Assembly: GCA_903813345.2 (NCBI GenBank) | Contig: CAIIXF020000003.1 | Span: 20,224,931-20,288,930, forward strand | DNA: 64,000 bases | Source of the DNA: Owenia fusiformis | Taxonomy: Eukaryota > Annelida > Polychaeta > Sabellida > Oweniidae | Direction of reading: 5' to 3' | Part shown: piece by piece, positions 34,901-44,284 of the stretch | Numbering within the stretch: the stretch's first letter is position 1 | Layout of the letters: the number at the start of each line of letters is the position of its first letter | The notes under the pieces: model-generated | What the model saw: the letters and a program-made list of their open reading frames with translations, nothing else | Database searches by the model: none | What the model was told of the DNA's origin: nothing | Made by a program: the position numbers and the translations under genes

Positions 34901-37900
34901 CTCTTGGGCAGTGGTTTGCTCCATCACAGAAGAAGTCCCTGTGTATACACATTTCTGACCTCCTGCACAGTTTGCCATGAGTGCCATCTATCTGAATTCT
35001 GCAGTTCACTGGAAACACACAATGATTTCCATGGAAACACAAAATGTCACTATGGAAACATACCATGATTTCCAGATTTCCATGGAAACACACAATGATT
35101 TCCATGGAAACACAAAATGTCACCATTGAAACATACAATGATTTACAGATTTCCATGGAAACACACAATGATTTCCATGGAAACACAATGATTTTCATGG
35201 AACAACACTGTGATTTCCTTGGATTTTCATCAAGAGAGGAGTGGGGTAAAACTGCCCATTTACTTTTTATAATAGCATCTGTTTCTTGTAACTTTGGGTA
35301 AGATTAGATTGAGAGAGAGATCATATAAAATCTATTGAGAAAATCATATGATACAGATCCTTTTAATATTACAACAATATGTTTAAGAAATTGCCAAATA
35401 ACTTACATGGATTAGAAGTTTGAGTATAGGAGACATATGTTAAGGAAAACACTGTCTCGTCTTTGGTGTACACCATAAGTTCAAATTCTATATATAAGCG
35501 CACATAAAATCCTATCCTTGAATCATATTTATTAGCCCCGTGACTCAGAGCTGCAACTGGAGATTCTGATGTAAGACCATTCCTGATATCTAGCTTACGA
35601 CGTTTTATTGCAAGAAGGGTTTCTAGTCGCATTGGTGGAAAAGTAGTACTGAGATGCAGGTAGGCTTTGATTGGGCTTGGGCGAATCACCCATATGCACT
35701 CAAGTTTTGAAATTCCGTGTGCTGGATTTTTATTCTTAATCGACAGTGTTCCGCCTCCCTTTACTGCCACAGCATAGTTATCACCACATACTGAAAACGT
35801 GAGACTCAAGCTTATTTGTCTTTATTTCAAATGATTTCTAATTATTGAGAGCATTTAAACAGGAGACACATGTCTTCAATTAATGTACACACAGTGAATA
35901 GATTTTCTAGTATAAGAGTTGAGCATTCAATCATTGAATGGGTTGACTCACAACGATGCTTGTCACACTGTTCAGTTAGCCAAAAACAACCAATCAAAAT
36001 TGTCTGTCCTTATCAATAAAACGTATCAGAAACATTTTCTCATTGAAATCTACTTTTTTACTGTATTTTGCAGTTTAAACAAGTTGTAAATGGCTGCATT
36101 TACTTACAAGATCTGCTCCTTATTGTGGTGGGAACTTCTATCTTCCTCGAAGTAGAATATTGGACTAAAAATTAATAAAGGGAAGGTTTACATCCAAAAG
36201 GTCGTACACAATGAAAACCCAATACACAATGAATAGATGATGATACAAATTAACAATCTTTTCTGTAATTAATGCAGGGGTTTCATTAGCAGCAGTTAAC
36301 AGGCGATTTTCACTGGTTTTTCACAAAACCACCTATTGTTTTAAGGGACTTTTCAACTTTTCCATGATTTCCATTAATATTGCCTGTTGTTTTCATTTAT
36401 TTAGCCTGTTGTGAGAAATTCTAGCGAAACCCCTGCTTTATACTAAGATGCAAAACCAGTGATTTTCAAAATATCTTTAATACAAAGATACACTTCTAGA
36501 TGAATCACTTATTACTTTGTGATATAATGAGCGACAATTTTGTACACATGACCTTATTAGGTTTTCCAGATTTCTCATGAATTAGCTATTCAATTTCATT
36601 CAAGCTGTTTCGGTCAAGTTGGAAAACGCATTTTAACATTTCAAAATCTCCCAAAATTATTTATCAAGATCCAACTTACCTCCCAAAAAAGTGATCTTGA
36701 CTTTCCAGCCATAGAATGTATAGTCCTCAAAATGCGGTGTGTGATATGATTCTCTTTCATCTTTAACTGCAAACTCCAGTACAATGTGGGGCTCCAAAAG
36801 TTCATAAGAATAATATGTTTTAGAGCCTGAGATCCCGCTTATATAATTTGGCGAACTAAAAACATATTTTGGATTTTCCTTGGGGATCTGACTGTTGTGA
36901 TATATCTGAAATTGAAATATTATACAAGTGACTCATTTGATTATAATTCAAGAATCTATAATGCAGATGTGAGGAGGTAGTTACCAGTTTCACCACCAGG
37001 TGGCTCATTCGAGCTAGATAGCATGGCAGTTGAAGTAGAAAGTTCCCTTTAACTTAACCCTTTCACGACGATAGGCTCCATATGGAGCCCTATTATGTAA
37101 TACCTTTCAGGACGATAGGGTCCTTTTGGCACCATTATTTTTATTTATATACATCAATGAAATGACAATATCTACAGTTCTATTCAGTATTTTTACACCA
37201 AATTTTGACAAGTTGTTCTTAACCTACTGCTCCTGCTTCTGAAACACTATATATATAACAAAGCTAAAAGAGACAAAACCAACAAGACAAGGTTTCACAA
37301 ACTATTGTACTCTACAAATGAAGACAAACAAAGCAACAGCATACAGTCTAAGTAACAAGCAAGCTTTTATAAGTAAATGGGAGCTTGTGGAAAAAATAAT
37401 TTTGCATCCTCCTTAACTCCTCACTTAAAATTAATTTTGGACTTTCCCCTTACCTGCCCTAGCCTCTGACATTATATTCTTCAATTCTTCAATGCTTTTT
37501 TTTTACTTGCAAAGTTATATAAGTTTCAATTCAATTAAATCAAAAGAATGATCACATGATCTAAAGACCATAAATGATGTAAAAACAATGCATTGTAACT
37601 AAATATGATATATGTAACTTTAAAATGAAATAAATTTAAAAAAAAAAGAAAAGAAAAAAGTATGCAATACTAAAAAAAAAAAAAAAAAGTTGTTCTTATG
37701 TGATAATCCTTACTAAAAATTGTATATCAGTGATGAAATCCAAGGTATAGGTCCCAGGGCATAGGTATTTTGCAGTTTTCCCCTAAAAAACACTCTTACT
37801 TATCCGTCACTGGGGACAACATTTTCCTCTTATATTCACGTCGGGAAAGGGTTAAATTACATCTGTTTCAGTGGTTCAATAAAACCCTTATGTATCTAAT

Positions 37901-40900
37901 AGTTCTGCAAATTAAAATATGTCCAGTAAAAGAAAACATTATCTGTCAAATATAAGAAAAGATATTTCAATTTTTGTGATTTTGTAACATGGGGTCTATG
38001 GGGAATCAACCTAGAAGTCACATTTTCAAAAAAATTAAATTTTCAAAGTTGGGAAACAATTTTGGAAACCTTATAATGTACTTTTATATGTAGATTTCAA
38101 ATATGACATCACTTTGGAATATTTAATGACGTAAATCAAGATTATTTCTACTTGCATCTAGTCTATTGGCATGTGTATCATTCATAAGCGATGCTCCCCA
38201 CAAACTGTAGGACAAGAAAAGATTTCCACATCGATGAGGCAATTTTGGATTTTCCAAGTCACAAATCATAGAGAGGATAAAAAATTTGCTATCTTTTATA
38301 GAATACCGTGGATATTATGTTGAATGTGTTAAATCCTGCTTCTAAGCAGCCAATCTAGATTTTCAGAGGAGCAGATAAGAATGACAAAACAATATTTACC
38401 TTTGTTCACATGTATTCTAAATTCCGCTTGATTTAAGTAAAATATTATGGAGCCAAAATTCAGAAAAAATTAAAAAACTGTAAATGTTAATTTCCATTTA
38501 TTGCCCCTTGCACAATATTGGACTGGCCCTGATGATGGCTATATATATATATGTTAAGACATATATTAGGCATTAGTGGGAAAATTACTTTGGTTTGAAA
38601 TGAAAATAGTTTTTGCCATTTTTAAAGTGGTCAAAAGTGGAGTGAGGGCCAAAAATGGATATACTGAAATGAAAAGATTTTTGGCCATTTTAAAGCGGTG
38701 GACAAAAATGGATATGCTAACACTGACAGCTTTATTATATTATTGGGGGCCATTTACATAAACTTTGTAAAGTTAGGAATTCGTAAAGTCAATTGTTCAC
38801 TAACTGTGATGTCATTATATCCATGGTAACAAAAATTGATTTACAAATTCCCAACTTTATGAAGTTTCTGTTCATGGCCCCATGACTATTAATCTTACCC
38901 TTATATTATCTCCTTCGTGAAGATCTGCATCAGAAAAGCGCACAACAATCACATAAAATCCTCTCCCTGGGGTCAATGTTTCACCCACAAAGTCAATCTT
39001 CCAGAACCTCTTCCTCTGTGAACTACGTGGATAAGGATTTGGGAAATTTTCTGATGTGATCGTCTTAGATCCTGCTTCGCCCAATGACACTGACACTGGG
39101 ATCATTCGACCTGTCAAATAATATAACGATTAAATCAATTTTATCATTGAGAAAATGTGTTTTATCATCATTATTACAACTTGGAAGAAAATACTGGTTG
39201 AAATATTGCATGAATACATGGAAGCTAGTGACTTGATATGATAGACATTATTATTCCACAATAACATGTTTTCCCTGGGAAATAAACTGGGAATAAAATT
39301 GATATTCAAAAATCCTGTATCCGATCCCGTATCAGCCAAAATATCATATCAGATCCCGTATTGAATCCCATATCAGCCAAAATCCTGTATCAGAACTATC
39401 AGAAAATTTCATGAGACTTAATATAGTGTTGTTATGGCATATCATGATCCATTTTAGTATTAATAATTATTTTTATTTGAAAATTGAAATAAAATTCATA
39501 TTCCATCCCTCACATTAAATAACCCCTATTTATTCATCGCCGGCAGAACCACAAAAATGCATGACTCGGATAGTATATTACTTCTGTATACACAATATTA
39601 TATAACTGTCCTCAACTACATATGTTTATGTTATGTATGCCTTGTATCCCTTTACATTTATATCTCAGGGACAAACAAGAAAGTTTGAAATCTGAATATT
39701 AACTTGTTTTTGAAAGTTAATGAAAACAAAAAACATACTTTTAACTTTGTAACCGATGCTCCATTTCCTCCGTCTGTTATTATCATTATTGCTACTGAAG
39801 CAAAACTGGAAGGCAGTGGTTTTTAAATTGGAAAGATACGTCGTCCCAGTGAGATCACCAGAGAGCATAGTATTGGAATTATTTGGTCCTGGGATTTCTG
39901 GGCCACTACTGGCCTTGCCAATGATTAAATAACTGCATCTGGAATAATACGCTTATGCTTTATTTTTAGATTTATTCTCAAGAAACATTGAATCAATTAA
40001 TCTTAATTCAATTTTATTCAATAAAATCCTTAGACGTTGTCACTAAAGAATTCAGTATTCTAAAGGTTGTGGTTTATAGTTTTGAACTGTGATAGAGATA
40101 GTGTGTATGTACATGTGATTTCTCCCCGCCCCCAAATATTTAGCTTTTGTTCAAATTGATTCACAGATTTTCATGTAGATGTGGAAAAAAAACTAAGCAT
40201 TAACATGCAAAAATGCTACCACCTGCTATTAGTTACAGACACCGAATGCCAAACACCGACCATCAGACACCGTCCACAAAAAAGTTGGAGACTATAACAA
40301 TATGTCAGAATGTGTGGTGGTGACACTGAACCATTGGTCAATTTCCCAAATTGAACCAGTGCATGTCAATAAGCTTTCCAAACTTATTATTTCAACACTG
40401 GGAGACCGCATATATAATATACTATTATAACGTATACTGTATACTCACATATCATATGAATCACAAAATGCTGCACTTTTATCAATACGTGGCTGAACGA
40501 ACCGATGTTGGCAATTAGTAATATTAAAATCAGTGAAAGAGAACTCCAAATCTGACCATTCATTTGTGATCAGTTCAAGAGTACAATGACTTCTATATGC
40601 CAAGTGTTCACTGGGGTAGTTGGGGGAGATGATCTGTCCTGTGTCACCTGGACTAAGTTCAATCTCTTGAGTCTGAAGAAAGTGACACTCTATGGTATCA
40701 GCAGCTATAAATAAAGAATTAAGAAACATATGTTATATCACTCTATAAAAAGTAGTTATTCACCAGGAGGGATTTGATATGGGGAATATCACAATATCCC
40801 TGTCTCAAATATTTGATTGATCACTTACTATTATATACCTGATATTGCTCTGACCATGGTATAATATACGTACAGTAAAAATGTTTATATTGAAGATCTG

Positions 40901-43052
40901 TTTGCCAAGAAAAGCATTAAGTGTTGGAAGGCATTTACTACAACATTATAGAGAGGGTAATTCATACAGAAGTCAGTAGAGTATATGCAGAGACAGGTGT
41001 TCACTAGAGATGTGTTCACTTAGACAGGTTTTGCTGTATGCCTTTGAATAAGGTTACATCACAATGACCACCTGGTTTTACAGTATTAATGTATGTGAAA
41101 GGTCAAAACTAAAGTCTATGTGATGATGATTTCATAAGAATATTGCCTATTGGTATAAAATATTGCCAAAAATTTGTAATTATCATAAACATTTCGTAAT
41201 AAATTGCAATGGTAACAGAATGCCTAAAACTAAACAAGGCATTAACATGACATAATGTCACCACTTAGTTGCTCACAATATTATAAGTTCAATCTTAAGT
41301 CAGATTTGAATTTCTGAGAATTCTGTAGATGATTCTGAAAAAACATTAGTCAATCTGAAGCAAGTTTTTTGACCTTGAGAATGCCATTGAAGGTCAAATT
41401 TATAGTAACATTTGGACTTTTGAGAACTTGTAGATGATTTTGAAAAAAAATTGCTCAATTTGAAACAAGTTGAAAAAATACCTTTTTTAACCTTTTTGAC
41501 CTTGAAAAGGTCATTAAAGGTCAAATCTTAAATGTAAAGTCAGATTTGACATTTGGAAACTTGTAGATGATTTGGAAAAAGTCAGTCTAAACAGTAACCC
41601 GCCCATTGGCAACCACCAACTGCTGCCACAAAAAACGATGACCATAGCAATATGTCACCACTTCTTGGTGATGACCACTTCTTGATGGTGACATAAAAAG
41701 CATCCAAAATCATTATCAAAGGTGCTCTTACTAATGAGTTCCAAATGCTACAATTTTTTGAGTACAATATTATCTTTGCTATGGTAACAAATATTACCTA
41801 AAATCTAAACAAAGTTTGATTGAACTGAACCTTAATTCTCAACGTAGATAGAAATGAATGAACAAATACAAAGAGTACAGAGTTTACAAACCGAATATAC
41901 GTGATTTTTGAGTACTTCTAGTGTGATTTTTTGAGTACTTTCAGTGTAATTTTTGAGTGCTTTCAGTGTGATTGTTGAGTAATTACAGACTGCATAAAAT
42001 CTAAGATAAAAATTGCCGATGAATTATATTTTTACCATAGGATTATCCGGTACTTACCAATTAAATGCAAGTTACAGAATACCAATAGGAATATATACAG
42101 CTCACCTGGAAAATCAAAAGGAGGTTATGCATAACTCTTTCAAAATAGAATAGATAATTTCAATGTTAATTTGGGATTCATATTAAAGGATTGTGGCATC
42201 GGAAAACAAAAAAGGTAATTTTTTCTCATTCCTGTTGCAAATCCTGTTGCTTGTTGATACTATCCTTCGAAGAATGATGGCTCCGATCTGTGAGTCAGAA
42301 GTTGAGTCGGAAATGTAAGAGCATGGGCTCTATCAGGTGGTAGAGCCCATGGTAAGAGTTACTTCATGAATGCCAATATTTACTTCGGTCCAAAGCCTTC
42401 TCTATATTCCGGCTTTGAGGAGGAAGATTGAGCTGCCTTAGTATTATAAATCATTGTGTCACACGCACAGTAAATATGGCATAATAATATGAAATATACC
42501 TTTATGTATAGATTTGAAGAACATCAGCTCACATCCCCGTCAGAATCTATTGTTATATTTGATTTCTTTAAGCGAGAATAATTTCAAATGTTATTCACGT
42601 CCAGAACCGGAAGCCATTTTTAGCTACAGCGAGAAAATTTCACCATGTGTCAAACTCCGAAATGAAATTTTGAAATATCTAAATCCAGACAAGCAACGCT
42701 TCATCCTAAATATGATTAATATTCTTAAAAATATTTATAAAATTTATTAAAAATGAGTTCTAGGTGCGTGTAGGTGCGTATAGCACAGTACATACGAAAT
42801 CAATGAAGTTTCGTCTAGCTGTAAGCTAGAGACTCGAGTAAGCCAATATGCCTTCCATATGCTAAGAAACATTAAAAAATAAATATCAAAATAATAACAA
42901 GTAAAAACAGAGAAAAGCATATAAAAGTCGGATTTATGTGACTGACAAAGATCAATTGAAATGAAATGCCAGGCAAATGCAAATGGCTAAAAAAAAAATG
43001 TGAAAAACTTACATTTCAAGAAGCACTTTTGAGGACGATCTATTATCTCCAT
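19956..43052 (-). CDS. CUB/LDLa type I membrane protein with PPxY tail
   Basis: Fifteen exons (high to low): 43052-43013, 42105-42058, 40704-40449, 39938-39739, 39110-38899, 36905-36680, 36164-36108, 35790-35407, 35008-34877, 32591-32505, 29589-29464, 28573-28439, one TM exon, 24390-24221, 20282-19956. With TM exon A every phase agrees and the protein is 855 residues. Signal segment YIFLLVFCNLHLIA; CUB 1 about 30-181; CUB 2 about 182-327; CUB-like 3 about 347-474; LDLa 475-518 (CDGANHCPRGDDESDTDC); short Cys-rich module 519-547; LDLa 548-589 (DCYNGKDEKDC) and 590-634 (DCANGMDESNC); TM about 648-668; cytosolic EPPPTYTEVV near 720 and LPSYEDV near 749. LRP3/10/12 and NETO proteins share CUB plus LDLa; PPxY motifs usually bind NEDD4-type E3 ligases (inference). 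Ligand unknown. Confidence 0.82.
20717..24083. mobile_element. 3.4-kb element with AGAGAGGTTTCGCA inverted ends
   Basis: Left end AGAGAGGTTTCGCA and right end TGCGAAACCTCTCT are perfect 14-nt inverted repeats; degenerate similarity continues for about 40 nt (TAGCT, ATCCGTATCC, CGTTACG). Flanks TAAT/AATA allow a 3-bp AAT target duplication. A third terminal-like motif (TAGCTAAAACACTGTGCGAA) at about 23,720 suggests a composite. The middle, about 21,930-23,440, has a C- and A-rich strand bias and a TATATATAA, perhaps another inserted element. No transposase recognised. It sits in the intron before the last exon of the CUB/LDLa gene. Confidence 0.6.
24221..24390 (-). CDS. CUB/LDLa gene: cytoplasmic PPxY exon
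   Basis: A 170-nt exon, phase 1 to 0, acceptor TATGTTTCAG and donor GTGAGT. It encodes a proline-rich juxtamembrane tail: STPPVPEPPPTYTEVVATD. PPPTY fits the PPxY WW-domain ligand consensus. The last exon (20282-19956) adds 108 polar residues beginning MLPSYEDV and ending PLRSDVDHV, without a further helix. Confidence 0.8.
24865..25029 (-). CDS. CUB/LDLa gene: alternative transmembrane exon C
   Basis: A 165-nt exon, phase 1 at both ends, acceptor GTGCCTGTAG, donor GTATTA. It encodes EELFDGGTSVLW, a helix LWIIVGAVILVFIVCFLI and then CCHCCKQRQTTNNRNRG. The layout (acidic outside, helix, cysteine/basic stop-transfer) matches exons A and B, but the sequence is unlike them. Chosen in place of A or B it gives a single-pass protein with a different inner leaflet; used with them it would add a second helix. 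Confidence 0.75.
25366..25474 (-). mobile_element. MITE, TGTCACCACC family, copy 4
   Basis: GTTACAGACGCCAAATGC through AAAGTTGGAAACTATAACAA and TATGTCACCACC. The distal GCATTAACATG end is missing. Confidence 0.5.
25565..25759 (+). mobile_element. Probable 3' remnant of a non-LTR retrotransposon ORF
   Basis: An open stretch reads KHRELLFETLESDLKQCKD, then DKLFETIMSS and FVYHSFKNLEND before TAA. This charged C-terminal layout is typical of degraded reverse-transcriptase ORFs, and similar tails occur near 33,130 and 28,250. No catalytic motif remains. The assignment rests on style only. Confidence 0.35.
26945..27190. mobile_element. 246-bp MITE with CATCCTCC ends
   Basis: Left CATCCTCCTAACCAGG, right CCTGTGATCGGAGGATG; ends inverted with mismatches. 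Related to 14305-14412. It lies next to a run of nine Gs (27240-27248) in the intron between TM exons B and C. Confidence 0.5.
27327..27488 (-). CDS. CUB/LDLa gene: alternative transmembrane exon B
   Basis: A 162-nt exon, phase 1 at both ends, acceptor TTTATCTAG, donor GTTTGA. Encodes QREEKWFNNDVLP, a helix TIFGVLICVIVATPCIVIG and KYCKHNIPTPGQRPEPIGQ. It shares FGVL, PCI.IG, KHNI and RPEPIGQ with exon A and even the donor context, so this is a recent duplication. Confidence 0.82.
27637..27804 (-). CDS. CUB/LDLa gene: alternative transmembrane exon A
   Basis: A 168-nt exon, phase 1 at both ends, acceptor AATATCTAG, donor GTTTGA. Encodes DPREDIGFRKDMLEIW, a helix LPIIFGVLTFFAAPCIIIG and KYYKHNIQRPRRRPEPIGQ. 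Its inner flank is more basic than exon B (RPRRRP against TPGQRP). Confidence 0.85.
27934..28280 (-). mobile_element. Probable 3' end of a non-LTR retrotransposon, minus orientation
   Basis: A T-rich run at 27934-27956 looks like a minus-strand poly(A) tail. Upstream on that strand an open stretch ends GIQKIENTSFRPFYEIEDA then KQFFELMDFNGL and TAA. An ORF end, AT-rich 3' UTR and tail make a typical retroposon layout. It lies in the intron before TM exon A. No reverse-transcriptase motif seen. Confidence 0.4.
28439..28573 (-). CDS. CUB/LDLa gene: LDLa exon 3
   Basis: A 135-nt phase 1/1 exon: CKALNKKSCYVNDYYDVDCY, then CDGSKDCANGMDESNC. It has the Ca-binding DCANGMDE signature and six cysteines with LDLa spacing. 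It can be skipped without shifting frame, as can all LDLa exons of this gene. Confidence 0.85.
29464..29589 (-). CDS. CUB/LDLa gene: LDLa exon 2
   Basis: A 126-nt phase 1/1 exon: GVTCGGSRKAKYCDDEKTEC, then CDNKRDCYNGKDEKDC. Acceptor CCTTGTTTTAG is followed upstream, within about 10 nt, by the 66-bp minisatellite at 29597-30325. Confidence 0.85.
29597..30325. repeat. 66-bp minisatellite abutting an LDLa acceptor
   Basis: About eleven units of roughly 66 bp, built from AAGGCATTCAATCTTTTGTT, GAAGGGCATTCATAATTC and TATTGATGGGTATCTAATAT, with shorter variants. On the minus strand it forms the 3' part of the intron before LDLa exon 2; the last unit runs almost into the polypyrimidine tract. Confidence 0.9.
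30878..31858 (+). CDS. Melatonin-receptor-like class A GPCR, intronless, nested
   Basis: A 326-residue seven-helix receptor, complete, in an intron of the CUB/LDLa gene on the other strand. Landmarks: GN in TM1 (Asn23), LAD in TM2 (Asp51), Cys78 and Cys156 for the extracellular disulfide, NRY 102-104 in place of DRY followed by FYIC as in melatonin receptors, FWSPYA in TM6 in place of CWxP, and NSCVNCVVYGVLN in TM7 in place of NPxxY. NRY.YIC plus NxxxY and YGLLN-like TM7 ends are hallmarks of the melatonin/GPR50 group; ligand not established. TATATAATAAAG at about 30,689 could be a TATA box. Vertebrate melatonin receptors carry an intron after TM1; its absence suggests a retrocopy or a lineage with lost introns. 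Confidence 0.85.
   Translation: MDISDLLDTIFMSAFAACGIFGNGMIIIAIIYDKNLRVNSNIFTASIALADICMLCIVNPIGVHNVVMGRNTLSDVQCVFNAVAIIVTCGVSINTLGVLAMNRYFYICNTKWYKILFTRTKSFIIAFATWVYCGLWITPAFYGWTQIIYNDKMQLCIYDQTYSLSYTFLLMAIGIGLPATVTLISYTKTITVIRKSAASVKNHTDVKNVSKSTNDAAKNKQKQFRQVLVFFFVSILFLVFWSPYAIISVLDFNDSIPPWMIRLATRLADLNSCVNCVVYGVLNKHFRSAYKRILFFWKRKSVSKDEEFSQITRTVNIKNAEYVGHK
32372..32448 (-). mobile_element. MITE, TGTCACCACC family, copy 5, truncated
   Basis: AACAAGGCATTAACATGACA then AAATGTCACCCACCTGC and a short remnant ending GTGTGACATC. It lies about 55 nt from the 87-nt Cys-rich exon 32505-32591 of the CUB/LDLa gene. Confidence 0.5.
32650..33130. repeat. 36-bp minisatellite in the CUB/LDLa gene
   Basis: About 13 units of 36 bp, consensus ATTACTATGACATCATGATG then TCTATTTAATAGATCT. 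As 36 is divisible by three, minus-strand frames stay open and read 12-residue repeats (RHHDVIVIDLLN), which I do not take as coding. It starts about 60 nt upstream, on the minus strand, of the acceptor of exon 32591-32505. One to two more units lie at 33405-33455, beyond an insertion. Confidence 0.9.
33131..33404 (+). mobile_element. Retroposon 3' end inserted in the 36-bp minisatellite
   Basis: It interrupts the repeat array. An open stretch reads ARDDTINETIGEYFTRVHN then ITEELLNKIDVKSFYAT and TAG, followed by about 150 bp ending AGACCAATAAAGTTATTATT. An ORF end, short 3' UTR and AATAAAG(TTATT)n tail match a 5'-truncated non-LTR retrotransposon. Confidence 0.5.
33680..34140 (+). mobile_element. 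Degraded retroelement-like coding fragments
   Basis: Broken open stretches include WTYIIPDHSLLLSEFLTETC with SDYDNSDSTCNHAG and, further on, DECLKQLNDTIKHIENSLG to VNTFLAF and a stop. The DH...DS.CNH pattern recalls the end of a LINE endonuclease domain, but this is a visual impression. It ends beside a CACACCCTGTATA mariner-like end. Confidence 0.3.
34877..35008 (-). CDS. CUB/LDLa gene: LDLa exon 1
   Basis: A 132-nt phase 1/1 exon, acceptor GTGTTTCCAG, donor GTAAGT: NCRIQIDGTHGKLCRRSEMC, then CDGANHCPRGDDESDTD with the last Cys codon completed by the next exon (32591-32505). That exon continues with CPEDGICVANGLRCPG. The acceptor sequence is part of the neighbouring repeat at 35012-35215. 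Confidence 0.85.
35012..35215. repeat. Short tandem repeats TTTCCATGGAAACACA next to an acceptor
   Basis: Degenerate repeats of about 20 bp (GGAAACACACAATGATTTCC, ATGGAAACACAAAATGTCAC). The palindromic TTTCCATGGAAA recurs. On the minus strand each unit carries TTGTGTGTTTCC, and the unit nearest the exon reads TGTGTGTTTCCAG, the acceptor of LDLa exon 1. Confidence 0.85.
35407..35790 (-). CDS. CUB/LDLa gene: third CUB-like exon
   Basis: A 384-nt phase 1/1 exon after GTTTTCAG: CGDNYAVAVKGGGTLSIKNK, LECIWVIRPS, FELMVYTKDETVFSLTYVSY. The layout (C.....GG.L.I......Y......C.W.I) follows CUB domains, but the usual third and fourth cysteines and the Asp/Glu calcium site are not obvious. One exon encodes the whole domain, whereas CUB 1 and 2 are each split over two exons. 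Confidence 0.7.
37058..37851. mobile_element. 794-bp piggyBac-like non-autonomous element
   Basis: Ends CCCTTTCACGACG and CGTCGGGAAAGGG are inverted with one mismatch and are flanked by TTAA on both sides (37054-37057, 37852-37855), the target site of piggyBac transposons, whose ends also start CCC. The interior is AT-rich with A-runs near 37,640-37,690 and no transposase. Confidence 0.75.
40195..40326 (-). mobile_element. MITE, TGTCACCACC family, copy 6
   Basis: GCATTAACATGCAAAAATGC, ACCACCTGCTATTAGTTACA, ACCGTCCACAAAAAAGTTGG and AGACTATAACAATATGTCAG...GGTGGTGAC. Near full length, in the intron after CUB 1. Confidence 0.6.
40449..40704 (-). CDS. CUB/LDLa gene: first CUB exon
   Basis: A 256-nt exon: ADTIECHFLQTQEIELSPGD, then GQIISPNYPSEHLAYRSHCT and FSFTDFNITNC. 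ISPNYP and the C...L.I pattern identify a CUB domain. The second half (39938-39739) adds ICSYLIIGKASSG and FQFCFSSNNDNNRRRKWSIG. CUB 2 is in 39110-38899 (SENFPNPYP) and 36905-36680 (FYGWKVKITFLG). Confidence 0.85.
41233..41694. repeat. MITE copy 7 split by 100-bp GTCAGATTTGAA repeats
   Basis: The left part, AACAAGGCATTAACATGACA...TGTCACCAC, ends near 41,275. The right part resumes at about 41,596 with CAACTGCTGCCACAAAAAAC and ATATGTCACCACTTCTTGG. Between them three units of about 100 bp (AGTCAGATTTGAATTTCTG, GATGATTTTGAAAAAA, TTGACCTTGAGA) are arrayed. The same unit recurs in the ACADM-like gene at about 54,310-54,560. Confidence 0.55.
42058..42105 (-). CDS. CUB/LDLa gene: signal-peptide exon
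   Basis: A 48-nt exon between GATTTTCCAG and GTAAGTACC, completing a Cys codon and then reading ELYIFLLVFCNLHLI. With exon 43052-43013 (MEIIDRPQKCFLK) it gives an N terminus whose hydrophobic core is about 13 residues, followed at once by CUB 1. Confidence 0.75.
42322..42351. other. Perfect 11-bp hairpin
   Basis: CATGGGCTCTA and TAGAGCCCATG are perfect inverted repeats around an 8-nt loop TCAGGTGG, in the first intron of the CUB/LDLa gene. It may be part of a decayed MITE (42,235-42,430). Confidence 0.6.
43013..43052 (-). CDS. CUB/LDLa gene: first coding exon
   Basis: ATG at 43052-43050, 13 codons (MEIIDRPQKCFLK) plus one base, donor GTAAGT at 43012-43007. It was chosen because it is the nearest upstream ATG exon whose phase joins the signal exon. 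The promoter should lie between here and the minisatellite at 43463; no clear TATA box was seen. Confidence 0.65.
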
Positions 43053-43462
43053 CGTTTCCTTTTAGGTTGAGTATATATTACTAGTGCACATGTTGATAAA
43101 AATCGCATTAAAATAGTGAGAAATACAAGAACTACAGGAGAAAATCTAAGAAATATCTCTTTTCCTAAAAGTAACTCTTCTTGTCAGCTGGATTACGCAC
43201 CGGAATATACTGAACGAAAAGCTCAAATCATTCATCCCAATCGAATCCCCGGGTACATTCATAAGGGACAGCACTAATCCTATCTAGTCAATACCAGAGA
43301 CCAGAGACATATAAATATATGTCTCTGATGTAAATAACAAAGGCCAGATGGGAGGACAACAAAGGGCTAACCTTATCCTCCTAAATATGATGATGACTGA
43401 TCTATTTTAGGTTTGTCAATTGGTGGTTGCCGGACTCACAACAATAGTTTTGTTACACCAGC

Positions 43463-44190
43463 TTACAATGTTATCACATGGCATTCTGCAGGTCTCAATG
43501 CTATAACAGGCCAACCAGCTCATAATGTTATCACATGGCATTCTGCAGGTCTCAATGCTATAACAGGCCAACCAGCTCACAATGTTATCACATGGCATTC
43601 TGCAGGGCTCAATGCTATAACAGGCCAACCAGCTCATAATGTTATCACATGGCATTCTGCAGGGCTCAATGCTATAACAGGCCAACCAGCTCATAATGTT
43701 ATCACATGGCATTCTGCAGGGCTCAATGCTATAACAGGCCAACCAGCTCATAATGTTATCACATGGCATTCTGCAGGTCTCAATGCTATAACAGGCCAAC
43801 CAGCTCATAATGGTATCACATGGCATTCTGCAGGGCTCAATGCTATAACAGGCCAACCAGCTCATAATGGTATCACATGGCATTCTGCAGGTCTCAATGC
43901 TATAACAGGCCAACCAGCTCATAATATTATCACATGGCATTCTGCAGGTCTCAATGCTATAACAGGCCAACCAGCTCATAATGGTATCACATGGCATTCT
44001 GCAGGTCTCAATGCTATAACAGGCCAACCAGCTCATAATATTATCACATGGCATTCTGCAGGTCTCAATGCTATAACAGGCCAACCAGCTCACAATGTTA
44101 TCACATGGCATTCTGCAGGTCTCAATGCTATAACAGGCCAACCAGCTCATAATATTATCACATGGCATTCTGCAGGGCTCAATGCTATAA
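43463..44190. repeat. 57-bp minisatellite, 13 copies
   Basis: Thirteen units of exactly 57 bp (ATGGCATTCTGCAGG recurs every 57 nt from 43478 to 44162). The unit combines AATGTTATCACATGGCATTC with TGCAGGTCTC and AATGCTATAACAGGCCAACC with AGCTCAT, two related half-units of 30 and 27 bp. Since 57 is divisible by three, both strands stay open (324 and 263 codons), giving a 19-residue repeat NVITWHSAGLNAITGQPAH. I treat it as non-coding. Confidence 0.92.
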
Positions 44191-44284
44191 CTGTTATCAC
44201 AGGACATTCAGCTCACAATATTATCACAGGCCGTAATACCAGCCCAGGCCACCCAGATCACACTAAATATTTTCAAAGACCACC

